Source: Chryseobacterium aquifrigidense (GTDB taxonomy: Bacteria > Bacteroidota > Bacteroidia > Flavobacteriales > Weeksellaceae). Taken from it: a stretch of 64,000 nt of DNA. The notes under the pieces are model-generated. The model searched no databases, was not told the DNA's origin, and saw only the letters and a program-made list of their open reading frames with translations. Positions 53,207-61,857 of the stretch are shown here, in pieces (position 1 is the stretch's first letter; the number at the start of each line of letters is the position of its first letter). A program made the position numbers and the translations under genes. The stretch is from NCBI RefSeq assembly GCF_006716485.1, contig NZ_VFPD01000001.1:1425096-1489095 (forward strand). Direction: 5' to 3'.

Positions 53207-53237
53207 AATCTACAACAACTTTTATTTCGTACATGAT
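53207..53237 (+). promoter_or_regulatory. Putative ECF-type promoter of msrB
   Basis: AATCTA (53207-53212), 14 bp, then TCGTACATGAT (53227-53237). The same two blocks at exactly the same spacing occur upstream of the FAS1 gene. No TAnnTTTG housekeeping element is seen here. Confidence 0.5.
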
Positions 53238-53266
53238 AATAAGAAAATAATTAAAAAATAGTCAAT

Positions 53267-53782
53267 ATGAAAACAAAATTTTCAAAAACAATACTTGCTT
53301 TTTGCGCTGTCTTATCTTTCGGGACTTATCACGCACAAAGCACTTTTTTTAAAAGCAAAAATCCATATTACTCACACACTGCACAAAATACACTGAAAGT
53401 AAGCAATAGTGAATGGAAAAAGATTTTAAAACCCGAACTCTATCAGGTGGCCAGAGAAGGAGCTACAGAAACCGCTTTTACCGGAAAATATTATGAGTTT
53501 GATGAAAAAGGAACTTACTATTGTGCGGTATGCGGAAATCCGCTTTTTATTTCAACCTCCAAATTTGCAACAACCTGCGGCTGGCCTTCTTTTTATCAGC
53601 CGATTGGTAAAAAAAGTGTCAGATACAGAAAAGATACATCTTATCACATGGAACGTACAGAAGTACTATGCGGAAGATGCGATTCTCATCTGGGACACGT
53701 CTTTGATGATGGGCCGAAACCTACAGGAAAACGATTCTGCATGAACTCTATTTGTCTGGAATTTATTCCAAATAAAAAATAA
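53267..53782 (+). CDS. msrB: Exported peptide-methionine (R)-S-oxide reductase
   Basis: A 171-residue MsrB with a Sec signal peptide of about 24 residues (ending YHAQ), so it works outside the cytoplasm. The zinc cysteines are in CAVCGNPLF and CGRCDSHLGH. The substrate region is TCGWPSFYQPI and the catalytic Cys is in RFCMNSICLEF. It repairs R-methionine sulfoxide in periplasmic or envelope proteins. It is divergent from the ECF sigma gene and carries the candidate ECF promoter, consistent with an envelope oxidative-stress response. Confidence 0.92.
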   Translation: MKTKFSKTILAFCAVLSFGTYHAQSTFFKSKNPYYSHTAQNTLKVSNSEWKKILKPELYQVAREGATETAFTGKYYEFDEKGTYYCAVCGNPLFISTSKFATTCGWPSFYQPIGKKSVRYRKDTSYHMERTEVLCGRCDSHLGHVFDDGPKPTGKRFCMNSICLEFIPNKK

Positions 53783-53825
53783 CGAACTGATTTACAATGA
53801 ATTAAAAATAATTTTCATTTTTTTC

Positions 53826-53856
53826 AATCTAAAATAAAACCAACCTCGTAAATGAT
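53826..53856 (+). promoter_or_regulatory. Putative ECF-type promoter of the FAS1 gene
   Basis: AATCTA (53826-53831), 14 bp, then TCGTAAATGAT (53846-53856), matching the msrB promoter blocks with one base difference and identical spacing. Confidence 0.5.
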
Positions 53857-53897
53857 TTTAAAACACAACCAATACAATTAACTAAAAAATCAACGCA

Positions 53898-54467
53898 ATG
53901 AACACACATTCAAAAATCACAGTTTTAGCAATGGTAGCTTTATCATTTGCTTTCAGCGGAAAGGTAACTGCACAAACGATGAAAGAAAAAACAGTAATGG
54001 TAGGAGGAGCTCCTATGTATCCATCCAAAAATATTATTGAAAACGCTGTCAACTCCAAAGATCACAAAACCCTTGTTGCAGCAGTGAAAGCGGCAGGTTT
54101 GGTAGAAACACTACAGGGTGCAGGACCTTTTACTGTACTGGCACCTACAGATGCTGCCTTCGCAAAACTTCCGAAAGGTACTGTAGAAAACCTTGTAAAA
54201 CCTGAAAACAAAACAATGCTTACAAGTATATTAACGTATCATGTTCTGCCAGGAAGATACAGTGCTAAAGAAATTTGGGCTGCTGTAAAAGCCGGAAACG
54301 GAAAAAGCATGATGAAAACTGTACAGGGTGAGGATCTTACTTTCTGGACCAAAGGGAAAGATCTTTACATAAAAGACGCAAAAGGAAACAGCGCTAAAGT
54401 AACGATTGCTGATGTGAACCAATCTAATGGAGTGATTCATGTAATAGATACGGTATTGATGCCATAA
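53898..54467 (+). CDS. Exported fasciclin (FAS1) domain protein
   Basis: A 189-residue secreted protein. A signal peptide (ending VTAQ, about residue 25) is followed by one FAS1 domain with its two hallmark regions: the H1 box GPFTVLAPTDAAFAKLP and the H2 box NGVIHVIDTVLMP, plus the YHVLPGRYSA segment between. FAS1 domains mediate adhesion and protein-protein contacts. Like msrB it has the AATCTA/TCGTA motif upstream, so it is a likely member of the ECF regulon. It is followed by a terminator, so the ferritin-like genes have a separate or read-through promoter. Confidence 0.9.
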   Translation: MNTHSKITVLAMVALSFAFSGKVTAQTMKEKTVMVGGAPMYPSKNIIENAVNSKDHKTLVAAVKAAGLVETLQGAGPFTVLAPTDAAFAKLPKGTVENLVKPENKTMLTSILTYHVLPGRYSAKEIWAAVKAGNGKSMMKTVQGEDLTFWTKGKDLYIKDAKGNSAKVTIADVNQSNGVIHVIDTVLMP

Positions 54468-54482
54468 TAATTCTAAGATTTC

Positions 54483-54509
54483 AAACAGCATATTCACTGT
54501 GCTGTTTTT
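54483..54509 (+). terminator. Terminator after the FAS1 gene
   Basis: AAACAGCA (54483-54490) pairs with TGCTGTTT (54500-54507) around a nine-base loop, followed by TTTCTTTCTTTT. Confidence 0.65.
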
Positions 54510-54545
54510 CTTTCTTTTATATCTAACACTAAAAAAATTAATAGT

Positions 54546-55256
54546 ATGAAAAAAACAATTCAGGTTTCTAATCAGGGTGCCACCCTTGATACCAGCAGAA
54601 GAAACTTTTTAAAATTAGGTGGAGTAGGATTAGCCATTGCTGGCCTTACCATCATCGGATGTAATGATGATGATGACTTCCAGATTATAGAAGAATCCAG
54701 GTATGATCTTGGAACAGGAGATGTAGGTGTATTAAATTATGCTTATGCTCTGGAACAGTTAGAAGCAGATTTTTATACAAAAGTGGTTAATAACTTTTAT
54801 ACCGGAATTTCCAGTATCGAAAAAGAGGTTTTCACAGATCTCTATCATCATGAGGTGATTCACAGAGATTTCTTCAAAGTTGCCATTAGTGGTGCCACAG
54901 ATCATGTGCTTCCTAAGCTTGAATTTCAGTATCCTAATGTGAATTTTAATGACAGAAATTCGGTATTGGCTACCGCAAAGGCATTAGAAGATACCGGCGT
55001 AGCAGCTTACAATGGAGCTGGGAAATATATTTCCAATCCTGCTTATCTTGTTATTGCCGGTAAAATAGTTTCAGTGGAGGCCAGACATGCTTCTGCCATC
55101 AGAAATCTGATCAATCCCGGATCTGCAGATTTTTCAGGAGATGACGTGATAGATGCTAACGGACTTGATCTTGCCAAAGAGCCTAAAGATATTGTAATGG
55201 CTGCCGGAGCATTTATCAAAACACCTTTTACCTGGAAAGAAAGAGGTATCAACTAA
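54546..55256 (+). CDS. Tat-exported ferritin-like domain lipoprotein
   Basis: A 236-residue protein of the Ferritin_2 (DUF4439/Dps-like) group. The N-terminus has a twin-arginine motif SRRNFLKLGG followed by a lipobox ending at Cys (LTIIGC) and an acidic NDDDDF, so it is probably a Tat-exported lipoprotein. The helical bundle carries the carboxylate and histidine ligands expected of a di-iron site: ALEQLEADFYTKV, YHHEVIHRDFF, ALEDTGVAAYNG and SVEARHASAIRNL. Periplasmic ferritin-like proteins of this type are commonly linked to oxidative or desiccation stress. It is paired with a second homologue 24 bp downstream. Confidence 0.85.
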   Translation: MKKTIQVSNQGATLDTSRRNFLKLGGVGLAIAGLTIIGCNDDDDFQIIEESRYDLGTGDVGVLNYAYALEQLEADFYTKVVNNFYTGISSIEKEVFTDLYHHEVIHRDFFKVAISGATDHVLPKLEFQYPNVNFNDRNSVLATAKALEDTGVAAYNGAGKYISNPAYLVIAGKIVSVEARHASAIRNLINPGSADFSGDDVIDANGLDLAKEPKDIVMAAGAFIKTPFTWKERGIN

Positions 55257-55280
55257 TCATTCACCTTAAAAACTCACATT

Positions 55281-56096
55281 ATGAATATTCTTAGATTACT
55301 GGATAAGCTTTCTAATGACAAATTTTTCACCAAGGAAGCATCAAGATTAGAAACGATTACGGATATCTCATTATTCGGGAAAAAAGCAGCTACAGCAGCC
55401 GTTCCTCTCGGACTCGGTGCCCTGATGGCTACTCCTGCCAAAGCAGAAACTACAAAACCAACATTAACAGGTACTGCTTTAAAAAGTGCACTGACAGATG
55501 CTTTACAACTGGCATTGGTACTTGAATACCTGGAAAATGAGTATTATAGCATAGGATTATCAACACCAGGCCTTATTCCCAATGGAGACAGAACTGTTTT
55601 TATGCAGATTTCAAAGCATGAATCCGCTCATGTAAGCTTCCTGAAGAGCACACTGACTTCTTTAGGAACAACTCCCGGAAATAAGCCCACATTTGATTTT
55701 ACAGCCAGCGGAAACTTTATGCCTTTTACAGATTATAACCAGTTTCTTATCCTTGCTCAGGCCTTTGAAGATACCGGAGTAAGGGCTTATAAAGGGCAGG
55801 CCGGAAATGTAATGTCCAATAAGGTGGTACTGCAGGCAGCATTACAAATTCATTCCGTTGAAGCAAGGCATGCCTCACAGGTAAGAAGAATGAGAGCCAA
55901 CAAAGGATGGATTGAGCTTGCCAACGGAGGGAGTATGCCTTCAGCGACCAATCCTGTTTATGCCGGAGAAGACAATACCAATCAGGCAGGCTACAACACG
56001 GCAACGCTTTTTGGTGCTGCGGCAGGTTCTGCAGCTTATGACGAAATTTTAAGTGGCAGCGATGCGCAGGCTATTGCTTCACTTTTCATAGTTTAG
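55281..56096 (+). CDS. Second ferritin-like domain protein
   Basis: A 271-residue paralogue of the preceding protein. The N-terminal 60 residues include a hydrophobic export-like stretch (ATAAVPLGLGALMATPAKA). Residues 60-230 repeat the ferritin-like pattern: ALVLEYLENEYYSIGL, ISKHESAHVSFLKS, AFEDTGVRAYKG and HSVEARHASQVRRM. No twin-arginine motif is present, so it may be exported together with its Tat-bearing partner or by Sec. The two genes form one transcription unit ending at a perfect hairpin. Iron binding is inferred from the family. Confidence 0.85.
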   Translation: MNILRLLDKLSNDKFFTKEASRLETITDISLFGKKAATAAVPLGLGALMATPAKAETTKPTLTGTALKSALTDALQLALVLEYLENEYYSIGLSTPGLIPNGDRTVFMQISKHESAHVSFLKSTLTSLGTTPGNKPTFDFTASGNFMPFTDYNQFLILAQAFEDTGVRAYKGQAGNVMSNKVVLQAALQIHSVEARHASQVRRMRANKGWIELANGGSMPSATNPVYAGEDNTNQAGYNTATLFGAAAGSAAYDEILSGSDAQAIASLFIV

Positions 56097-56123
56097 TTGT
56101 GATTTGGATGATGATAAGTGGTG

Positions 56124-56155
56124 AGTCCATTTCCGTATTTTTCAGGAAATGGACT
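56124..56155 (+). terminator. Terminator of the ferritin-like operon
   Basis: AGTCCATTTCC (56124-56134) pairs perfectly with GGAAATGGACT (56145-56155), followed by TTTAT. Confidence 0.75.
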
Positions 56156-56227
56156 TTTATAAACAATCAATCGTCAGGCCTTAAGAAAACACATTATGAA
56201 CAACTTATATCATCCCGGTTCATCCTT

Positions 56228-56255
56228 AAGTATCCCATTTCATACAGGGGTACTT
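56228..56255 (+). terminator. Second hairpin, tandem terminator
   Basis: AAGTATCCC (56228-56236) pairs with GGGGTACTT (56247-56255), with one G-T pair, followed by TTTTATTTTC. The 406-bp gap from 56097 to 56502 otherwise holds only AT-rich sequence with no credible gene; the promoter of the kinase operon must lie in its right part but I see no good consensus. Confidence 0.5.
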
Positions 56256-56502
56256 TTTATTTTCATAATGCCCATTACTTCGATATAAATGCAGGATTCT
56301 TATAAGTTAATTTAAAATAAGCATACATATAGCTTTATTAACAAATTTACTGCAATAGAATACAAAATTATTCCGTACTTTGCTTTACTTATTAAAATAA
56401 TAATTTAAAGTGCTTAAAAATATTTAAAATATAAACTTTAAGGCCTTGATTATCATTTTTTAATAATCAAAAAAGAAAAGTCTCTAACTGTTGATATAAT
56501 AT

Positions 56503-59500
56503 ATGAAAAAGTATCCAATTCCGGCAAATGAAGAAGGCCGAATGAAAAAACTGGAGTATTTTGGTCTTTTAAACCTCGAAAAAGATCCCCAGTTAGACAT
56601 TTTTGCCGAAACAGCATGTCTGGTGACAGACTGCCCGGCAGGTCTTATTGCCATGATGGAAAGCGAAACCCAGACCATCCAAAGCTGTGTGGGGATTGCT
56701 CTTGATTTTGTAGAAAGGAAAAATACGGTATGCCAATATTCTATCGCCAGTGGCGACGTTGTCATTATCAATGATACTTTATTAGACGAAAGGTCTTCTG
56801 ATAACGCAATTATTCTTGCCGGAGGAATCCGTTTTTATGCAGGAGTACCTCTTATTGATGATGAAGGATTCGCATTAGGAACTATCTGTGTTATTGATTA
56901 TAAACCCAAGACAATCACAGATGATCAGATTTCAACCCTAAAAAAAATAGGAGCAGCGATCACAAAAGTTATTATGGGAAAAAGGAAAAACATCCAGGCT
57001 GAGTATTTTCAGCAGACTTTTACCATTTCCAATAATCTGATCTGTGTTCTGGATAAAGATTTCTCCATGAAAGATGTTAATCCGGCATTTGAGAAGACCT
57101 TTCAAATGGATAAAAGCCAGATTCTTAATCAGAATTTCCTGGACCTTATGGGAAATCATAATTCCCAGCTGCAATTACTTTCCAAAAATCTTCCCGATAC
57201 CAATGAAGAAGTTACATTTACCACTTCCACAAAGACAGATGATACTCAAACCATCATTATTGAATGGTATCTAAAGCTCAATCAGGATCACTCAGAGATT
57301 TTCTGTTTCGGAATAAATATTACTCATCGAATCGAAGAAAAACTTAAACTGGAAAGCTCCGAGCGCCGTTTCAGAAGCTTCTTCGAAAATGCCATAGGCC
57401 TGATGAGTATGCATGATATGGAAGGAAATATCATTGCTGTCAATGAAAAAGGCAGAGAAACCCTGCAATATTCTGCCGAAGAGGTGGAAAAGTTGAATTT
57501 AAAGGACCTTGTTCCTAAAAAAAACTGGCCACTTCTTGAGCAGTATCTCGAAAGAATCAATAAAAACCAGGAAGATTTCGGAACCATGATCCTGAGAACA
57601 AAAGGAGGTGAAGATATGATCTGGATGTATCACAATCTTGTGGAGATCAATAAAGAAGGAAATCCTTATGTTGTGAGCACCGCCCTGAATGTTACTGAAC
57701 GGGTAAGCCTGGAAAAAGATCTTGTTCATACCAAAAAGATGTTGGAACAAACAAGTGCCGTGGCCCAGGTTGGAGGATGGGAAGTTAACCTGAAAAACAA
57801 TACTGTTCTCTGGTCACAATCTACCAGAGAAATTCATAAAATAGATAAAAATTTCCAGCCTGATTTTGACAATGCGCTGGGTTTCTACAGTGAAAAAAGC
57901 CGTGAAAAGCTGGAATCCTTATTCGAAAAGGCTGTAAAAGAATGCGTTCCCTACGATGAAGAATTACAGCTTATACAGAATGACGGTGCGATGATCTGGG
58001 TAAGGGTAAAAGGGATTCCGGAATTTGAAGATGGAGTGTGCACCAGAGTCTACGGAATCATTCAGAATATTGATACGTTCAAAAACATCTATCTTGAACT
58101 GGCCAAAAAAGAGGCTATGCTGCAGTCTTTTGTAAAGTATGTACCTTCTACGGTAGCCATGTTTGACAAAAACCTTAATTATCTTTCTGTAAGCAAAAGC
58201 TGGAAAGATGAGTTTCAGATGAATGACATCAGGCTTATTGGTGAAAATATGTTTAAAATATCACCCAATGTTCCGGATGAAAGAATAAAGATTTACCAGG
58301 ATGCACTGGCAGGAAAAGCCTACAAAAATGAAGATATGGTAATAGAAGTTCCGGGTAAAGGAATCATTCAGCATTACAGCGTAGAAGTCACGCCATGGTA
58401 TCTTTCCAATAATGTTATCGGGGGAATTATTGTTTCTGCACAAAATATTACAGCCTCTGTAAGAATCAATAAAGAACTACAAAATGCCAAGAAAATGGCA
58501 GACATTGCCAGCAAAGCAAAATCTGAATTCCTGGCCAACATGAGTCATGAGATCCGAACCCCACTAAATGGTGTTATTGGCTTTTCCGACCTTCTTTTAA
58601 AAACTCCATTGAATGAGATACAGACTCAATATCTTAATTATATCAATGAATCAGGAGAGAATTTATTGAATATCATCAATGATATCCTTGATTTTTCTAA
58701 GGTAGAATCCGGAAAAATGGACCTCATCGTAGACAAATCCAATATTTATGATATGGTAAGCCAGGTTATCAATGTCATTCTTTACCAGTCACAGAAAAAA
58801 AATATAGAATTACTACTGAATATAGAACCGGGACTTCCTGAAACGATCTGGCTGGATGAATCAAGGCTGAAACAAATTTTGATCAACCTTCTTGGAAATG
58901 CCGTGAAATTTACAACCCAGGGGGAAATAGAACTTAAAGTAGAAAAACTGAATCTGGACAGCAAAAATATCAAACTCAGATTTTCCGTAAGAGATACCGG
59001 AATTGGAATTCCTAAGGAAAAACAACAGCATATCTTCAATGCTTTTACCCAGGAAAACAGCTCTATCAGCAAACGATACGGAGGAACAGGCCTCGGATTG
59101 ACCATTTCCAATAATATTCTGAAATATATGGGAAGCAGCCTGTCGTTGGTGAGTGAACTTCATAATGGGTCTGTGTTCTATTTTGACATAGAAGTTCCGT
59201 ATGAAATGTCTGATCACCGTGAGGAGGACGACCTGAAAATAAATAAGGTACTTATCGTAGATGATAACGAAGCCAACAGGATTATTATTCAGCACATGCT
59301 TGCATATAAAAATATAGATTCAAAGCTTGCTGCCAATGGAATGGAAGCGCTCCAGATATTACTTGCAGGAGAGCGTTTTGATGTCATTCTGATGGATTAT
59401 CATATGCCTATTATTTCCGGACTTGAAACCATAGAAAAAATCAAGGAACTATTTAACAAACAACATGAATCTTCTCCTCTGATTATTCTTCACACATCTT

Positions 59501-60411
59501 CTGAGGAACATGATGTCATCAATTCTTTCCGCCAGGAAAACAATTCCTACTTCCTGCTGAAACCTATCAAGTCAGAAGAGCTCTATAAAGCATTAAGACG
59601 GGCTGTAAAAAATACTGAAAAGGAGATCACCAATATCACACAACCGGAGGCAGAAACCTCTATACTGATGCAGGCGCCGCAGGTTTTACTTGTAGATGAC
59701 AACCCTGTCAATATGGTTCTTAACCATAAAATGATGCGTTCTCTGATTCCGGATGCAGAGCTTACGGAAGCTACGGACGGACTTCAGGCTGTCTTACAGT
59801 GTAAAGAAAAAATATTCAATATCGTTTTAATGGATGTTCAGATGCCGGTAATGGATGGTATTGAAGCTACCAAACAAATCCGCTTACTGCCGGAATATGC
59901 CGATGTTCCAATTATTGGTGTAACTGCAGGTAATGTTCTGGGGGAGAAAGAAAAGTGTCTGGATTCCGGGATGAATGACTTCCTTCCCAAACCTTTAAGA
60001 CAGGCAGATCTACTGGAAATGCTAAAGAAGTATATCATTAATGAAGATAATATCTCTGCTGAAGATTCTAGCAGTGAGGGAAATTACCTTGATATAAATC
60101 TCCTGAATGAACAAATAGGTGACGATGACGAGGATTTCAGAAAAATATTCCTGAACCTTGTGGTAGATCAACTTACTCAGGCTGAAGAAAATATCAGAAA
60201 AAGTACCGCAGAAAAAGACAGTGACCATCTGAAATTGATTCTTCACAAGCTTAAAGGAACAGCAGGAACAGCAGGACTGATAAAGCTTACTGAACGTACT
60301 GCCGGCTGGGAAAATAAAGCAGATCCTAATATGGATTTTATTTCCATGGAAAATGAAATTATCCAAGAGATAACAACAGGATTACAATTAATTAAAAATC
60401 TAATACAATAA
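56503..60411 (+). CDS. Hybrid sensor histidine kinase/response regulator with GAF, PAS, two REC and HPt
   Basis: A 1302-residue cytoplasmic hybrid kinase without membrane spans. Domain order: GAF (about 15-160), four PAS-type regions (about 165-280, 285-405, 410-530 and 540-650), HisKA with His682 in MSHEIRTPLNG, HATPase (DESRLKQILINLLGNAVKFT, DTGIGI, GGTGLGL), a first receiver with Asp965 (LMDYHMP), a second receiver with Asp1111 (LMDVQMP), and an HPt domain with His1248 (HKLKGTAGTAG). A complete intramolecular phosphorelay is therefore possible, ending on a separate receiver. The next gene encodes exactly such a single-domain receiver, 12 bp away. Confidence 0.92.
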   Translation: MKKYPIPANEEGRMKKLEYFGLLNLEKDPQLDIFAETACLVTDCPAGLIAMMESETQTIQSCVGIALDFVERKNTVCQYSIASGDVVIINDTLLDERSSDNAIILAGGIRFYAGVPLIDDEGFALGTICVIDYKPKTITDDQISTLKKIGAAITKVIMGKRKNIQAEYFQQTFTISNNLICVLDKDFSMKDVNPAFEKTFQMDKSQILNQNFLDLMGNHNSQLQLLSKNLPDTNEEVTFTTSTKTDDTQTIIIEWYLKLNQDHSEIFCFGINITHRIEEKLKLESSERRFRSFFENAIGLMSMHDMEGNIIAVNEKGRETLQYSAEEVEKLNLKDLVPKKNWPLLEQYLERINKNQEDFGTMILRTKGGEDMIWMYHNLVEINKEGNPYVVSTALNVTERVSLEKDLVHTKKMLEQTSAVAQVGGWEVNLKNNTVLWSQSTREIHKIDKNFQPDFDNALGFYSEKSREKLESLFEKAVKECVPYDEELQLIQNDGAMIWVRVKGIPEFEDGVCTRVYGIIQNIDTFKNIYLELAKKEAMLQSFVKYVPSTVAMFDKNLNYLSVSKSWKDEFQMNDIRLIGENMFKISPNVPDERIKIYQDALAGKAYKNEDMVIEVPGKGIIQHYSVEVTPWYLSNNVIGGIIVSAQNITASVRINKELQNAKKMADIASKAKSEFLANMSHEIRTPLNGVIGFSDLLLKTPLNEIQTQYLNYINESGENLLNIINDILDFSKVESGKMDLIVDKSNIYDMVSQVINVILYQSQKKNIELLLNIEPGLPETIWLDESRLKQILINLLGNAVKFTTQGEIELKVEKLNLDSKNIKLRFSVRDTGIGIPKEKQQHIFNAFTQENSSISKRYGGTGLGLTISNNILKYMGSSLSLVSELHNGSVFYFDIEVPYEMSDHREEDDLKINKVLIVDDNEANRIIIQHMLAYKNIDSKLAANGMEALQILLAGERFDVILMDYHMPIISGLETIEKIKELFNKQHESSPLIILHTSSEEHDVINSFRQENNSYFLLKPIKSEELYKALRRAVKNTEKEITNITQPEAETSILMQAPQVLLVDDNPVNMVLNHKMMRSLIPDAELTEATDGLQAVLQCKEKIFNIVLMDVQMPVMDGIEATKQIRLLPEYADVPIIGVTAGNVLGEKEKCLDSGMNDFLPKPLRQADLLEMLKKYIINEDNISAEDSSSEGNYLDINLLNEQIGDDDEDFRKIFLNLVVDQLTQAEENIRKSTAEKDSDHLKLILHKLKGTAGTAGLIKLTERTAGWENKADPNMDFISMENEIIQEITTGLQLIKNLIQ

Positions 60412-60423
60412 AAAACTAAAATT

Positions 60424-60780
60424 ATGCTGATTCTAATCGCCGAAGACGACGAACTGATTCTAAAAACGATTGAACATAAATTATTAAAAGAAGGGCACGA
60501 AGTAATCCTCACCCGCAATGGTAAAGATGCTATTGAAACCCTTAAAACAAGAGACGTAGATCTGGCCATCACCGATATTATGATGCCATTTGCCTCTGGA
60601 ATTGAAATACTTTCTGCCATTAAGACCATGGGCAAGCAGATCCCGGTGATCATGCTTTCCAGCATGGGACAGGAAGAAGTTGTACTGAATGCTTTCGACC
60701 TTGGAGCAGCCGATTTTATCGTGAAACCATTCAGTCCCAATGAATTGACATTAAGAATAAAAAGATTTTCTTTAAAATAA
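60424..60780 (+). CDS. Single-domain response regulator
   Basis: A 118-residue receiver domain with no output domain. The acidic pocket is ILIAEDDELIL, the phosphorylation site is Asp51 in AITDIMMP, and the conserved Thr/Ser and Lys are in VIMLSSMG and DFIVKPFSP. It probably accepts phosphate from the HPt domain of the upstream hybrid kinase and acts by protein contact. The membrane HEAT-repeat protein or the glycosyltransferase encoded downstream are natural targets, an inference from gene order. Confidence 0.9.
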   Translation: MLILIAEDDELILKTIEHKLLKEGHEVILTRNGKDAIETLKTRDVDLAITDIMMPFASGIEILSAIKTMGKQIPVIMLSSMGQEEVVLNAFDLGAADFIVKPFSPNELTLRIKRFSLK

Positions 60781-60789
60781 ACTACAACC

Positions 60790-61857
60790 ATGTTTCTCAC
60801 CACTTCTGTGCATTTTCTCTTTCTTGTTTTTCTGGGAATGCTATCTTTAGTACTCTTTCTGATCATAATTGTACTGATCTATAGTTTTTATCAGTACAGA
60901 GAATCCGTCCAGATTTTCAAATGGTCTGAAGTAATCAATAAAAAAATCTCAGAAGTGATTGTCTACGGCGAAGAAGACAGGTCTGCAGATACTGATTTTT
61001 CAGCAGCTTCCGCTAGTCCTTCATTCAGAAATCTATTCCTTCAGAAACTGGCAGAATCCGAGAAAAAATTCTCCGGAGCTGCCCAGAATAAACTCAAAGA
61101 CTTATTTCAGGAATATGGACTTCAGGAAGAAGCGTTGAAAAAACTGAATCAAAAAAAAGAACACATCATTGCTGGAGGAATACAGGAACTTACAGCGATG
61201 CAAGTGGAAGAAGCATTGCCAAAAATTTCTACATTTTTAACTCATCATTCAGCTCAGGTATATCAGGAGGCCCAATATGCGATGGTTAACTTTAAAGGAT
61301 TCGAAGGTCTTCATTTCCTGAACGGCATTTCCTCCAAAATATCAGAATGGCAACAGCTTCGTTTGCTTATTTCCATCACCCATGTTCCTGAGAACTCAGG
61401 TGATAGTATTAAAAAATGGATGGAAAGTTCTAATGATTCCGTAGTCATTTTTACCCTTAAACTTTTAAGAAAATTTCAGATATTATCTCTGTACCCTACA
61501 GTAACCGGTCTGTTGGTCCATTCTTCTGTTGATATAAGAATACAGGCAGTACAAACATTATTATCTCTGGAAAATTCTTCTACCATTGCTCATCTTATGG
61601 AAACGTATCCGCATCAGCCGAATGAAGTACAGAAAGAGATTCTCAAAATCATGAAAAAGTCAAAAGACCAATTCAGTACAGATTTTCTGAAAAATCAATT
61701 ATTGAACAATGCTGATACAGGGATAAAAGTTTATGCCGCAGAAGCTTTGTGTGCTTTGGATAAACAGGAATACCTGACAGAAATATCCCAGGATGAAACC
61801 TCTTCCGAAGAATTAGTTCAAATTATTAAATACGCATTACAGGAAAAAGTATGTTAG
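60790..61857 (+). CDS. Membrane-anchored HEAT-repeat protein
   Basis: A 355-residue protein. One N-terminal membrane span (LFLVFLGMLSLVLFLIIIVLIYSFY) anchors a cytoplasmic, helix-rich body. The C-terminal half has HEAT-like repeats, for example SVVIFTLKLLRKFQI, SVDIRIQAVQTLLSLE and GIKVYAAEALCALDK, which make a protein-binding surface. It overlaps the start of the glycosyltransferase gene by 7 bp and follows the response regulator by 9 bp. It is likely an adaptor linking the phosphorelay to the synthase, by context only. Confidence 0.8.
   Translation: MFLTTSVHFLFLVFLGMLSLVLFLIIIVLIYSFYQYRESVQIFKWSEVINKKISEVIVYGEEDRSADTDFSAASASPSFRNLFLQKLAESEKKFSGAAQNKLKDLFQEYGLQEEALKKLNQKKEHIIAGGIQELTAMQVEEALPKISTFLTHHSAQVYQEAQYAMVNFKGFEGLHFLNGISSKISEWQQLRLLISITHVPENSGDSIKKWMESSNDSVVIFTLKLLRKFQILSLYPTVTGLLVHSSVDIRIQAVQTLLSLENSSTIAHLMETYPHQPNEVQKEILKIMKKSKDQFSTDFLKNQLLNNADTGIKVYAAEALCALDKQEYLTEISQDETSSEELVQIIKYALQEKVC

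Noticed and set aside
56099-56305. 68-codon plus-strand frame after the ferritin-like genes
   Set aside because: It contains both terminator hairpins of the operon and has no coding signature.
60243-60866. 207-codon minus-strand frame
   Set aside because: It is antisense to the HPt domain, the response regulator and the HEAT gene start; all three are supported by motifs.
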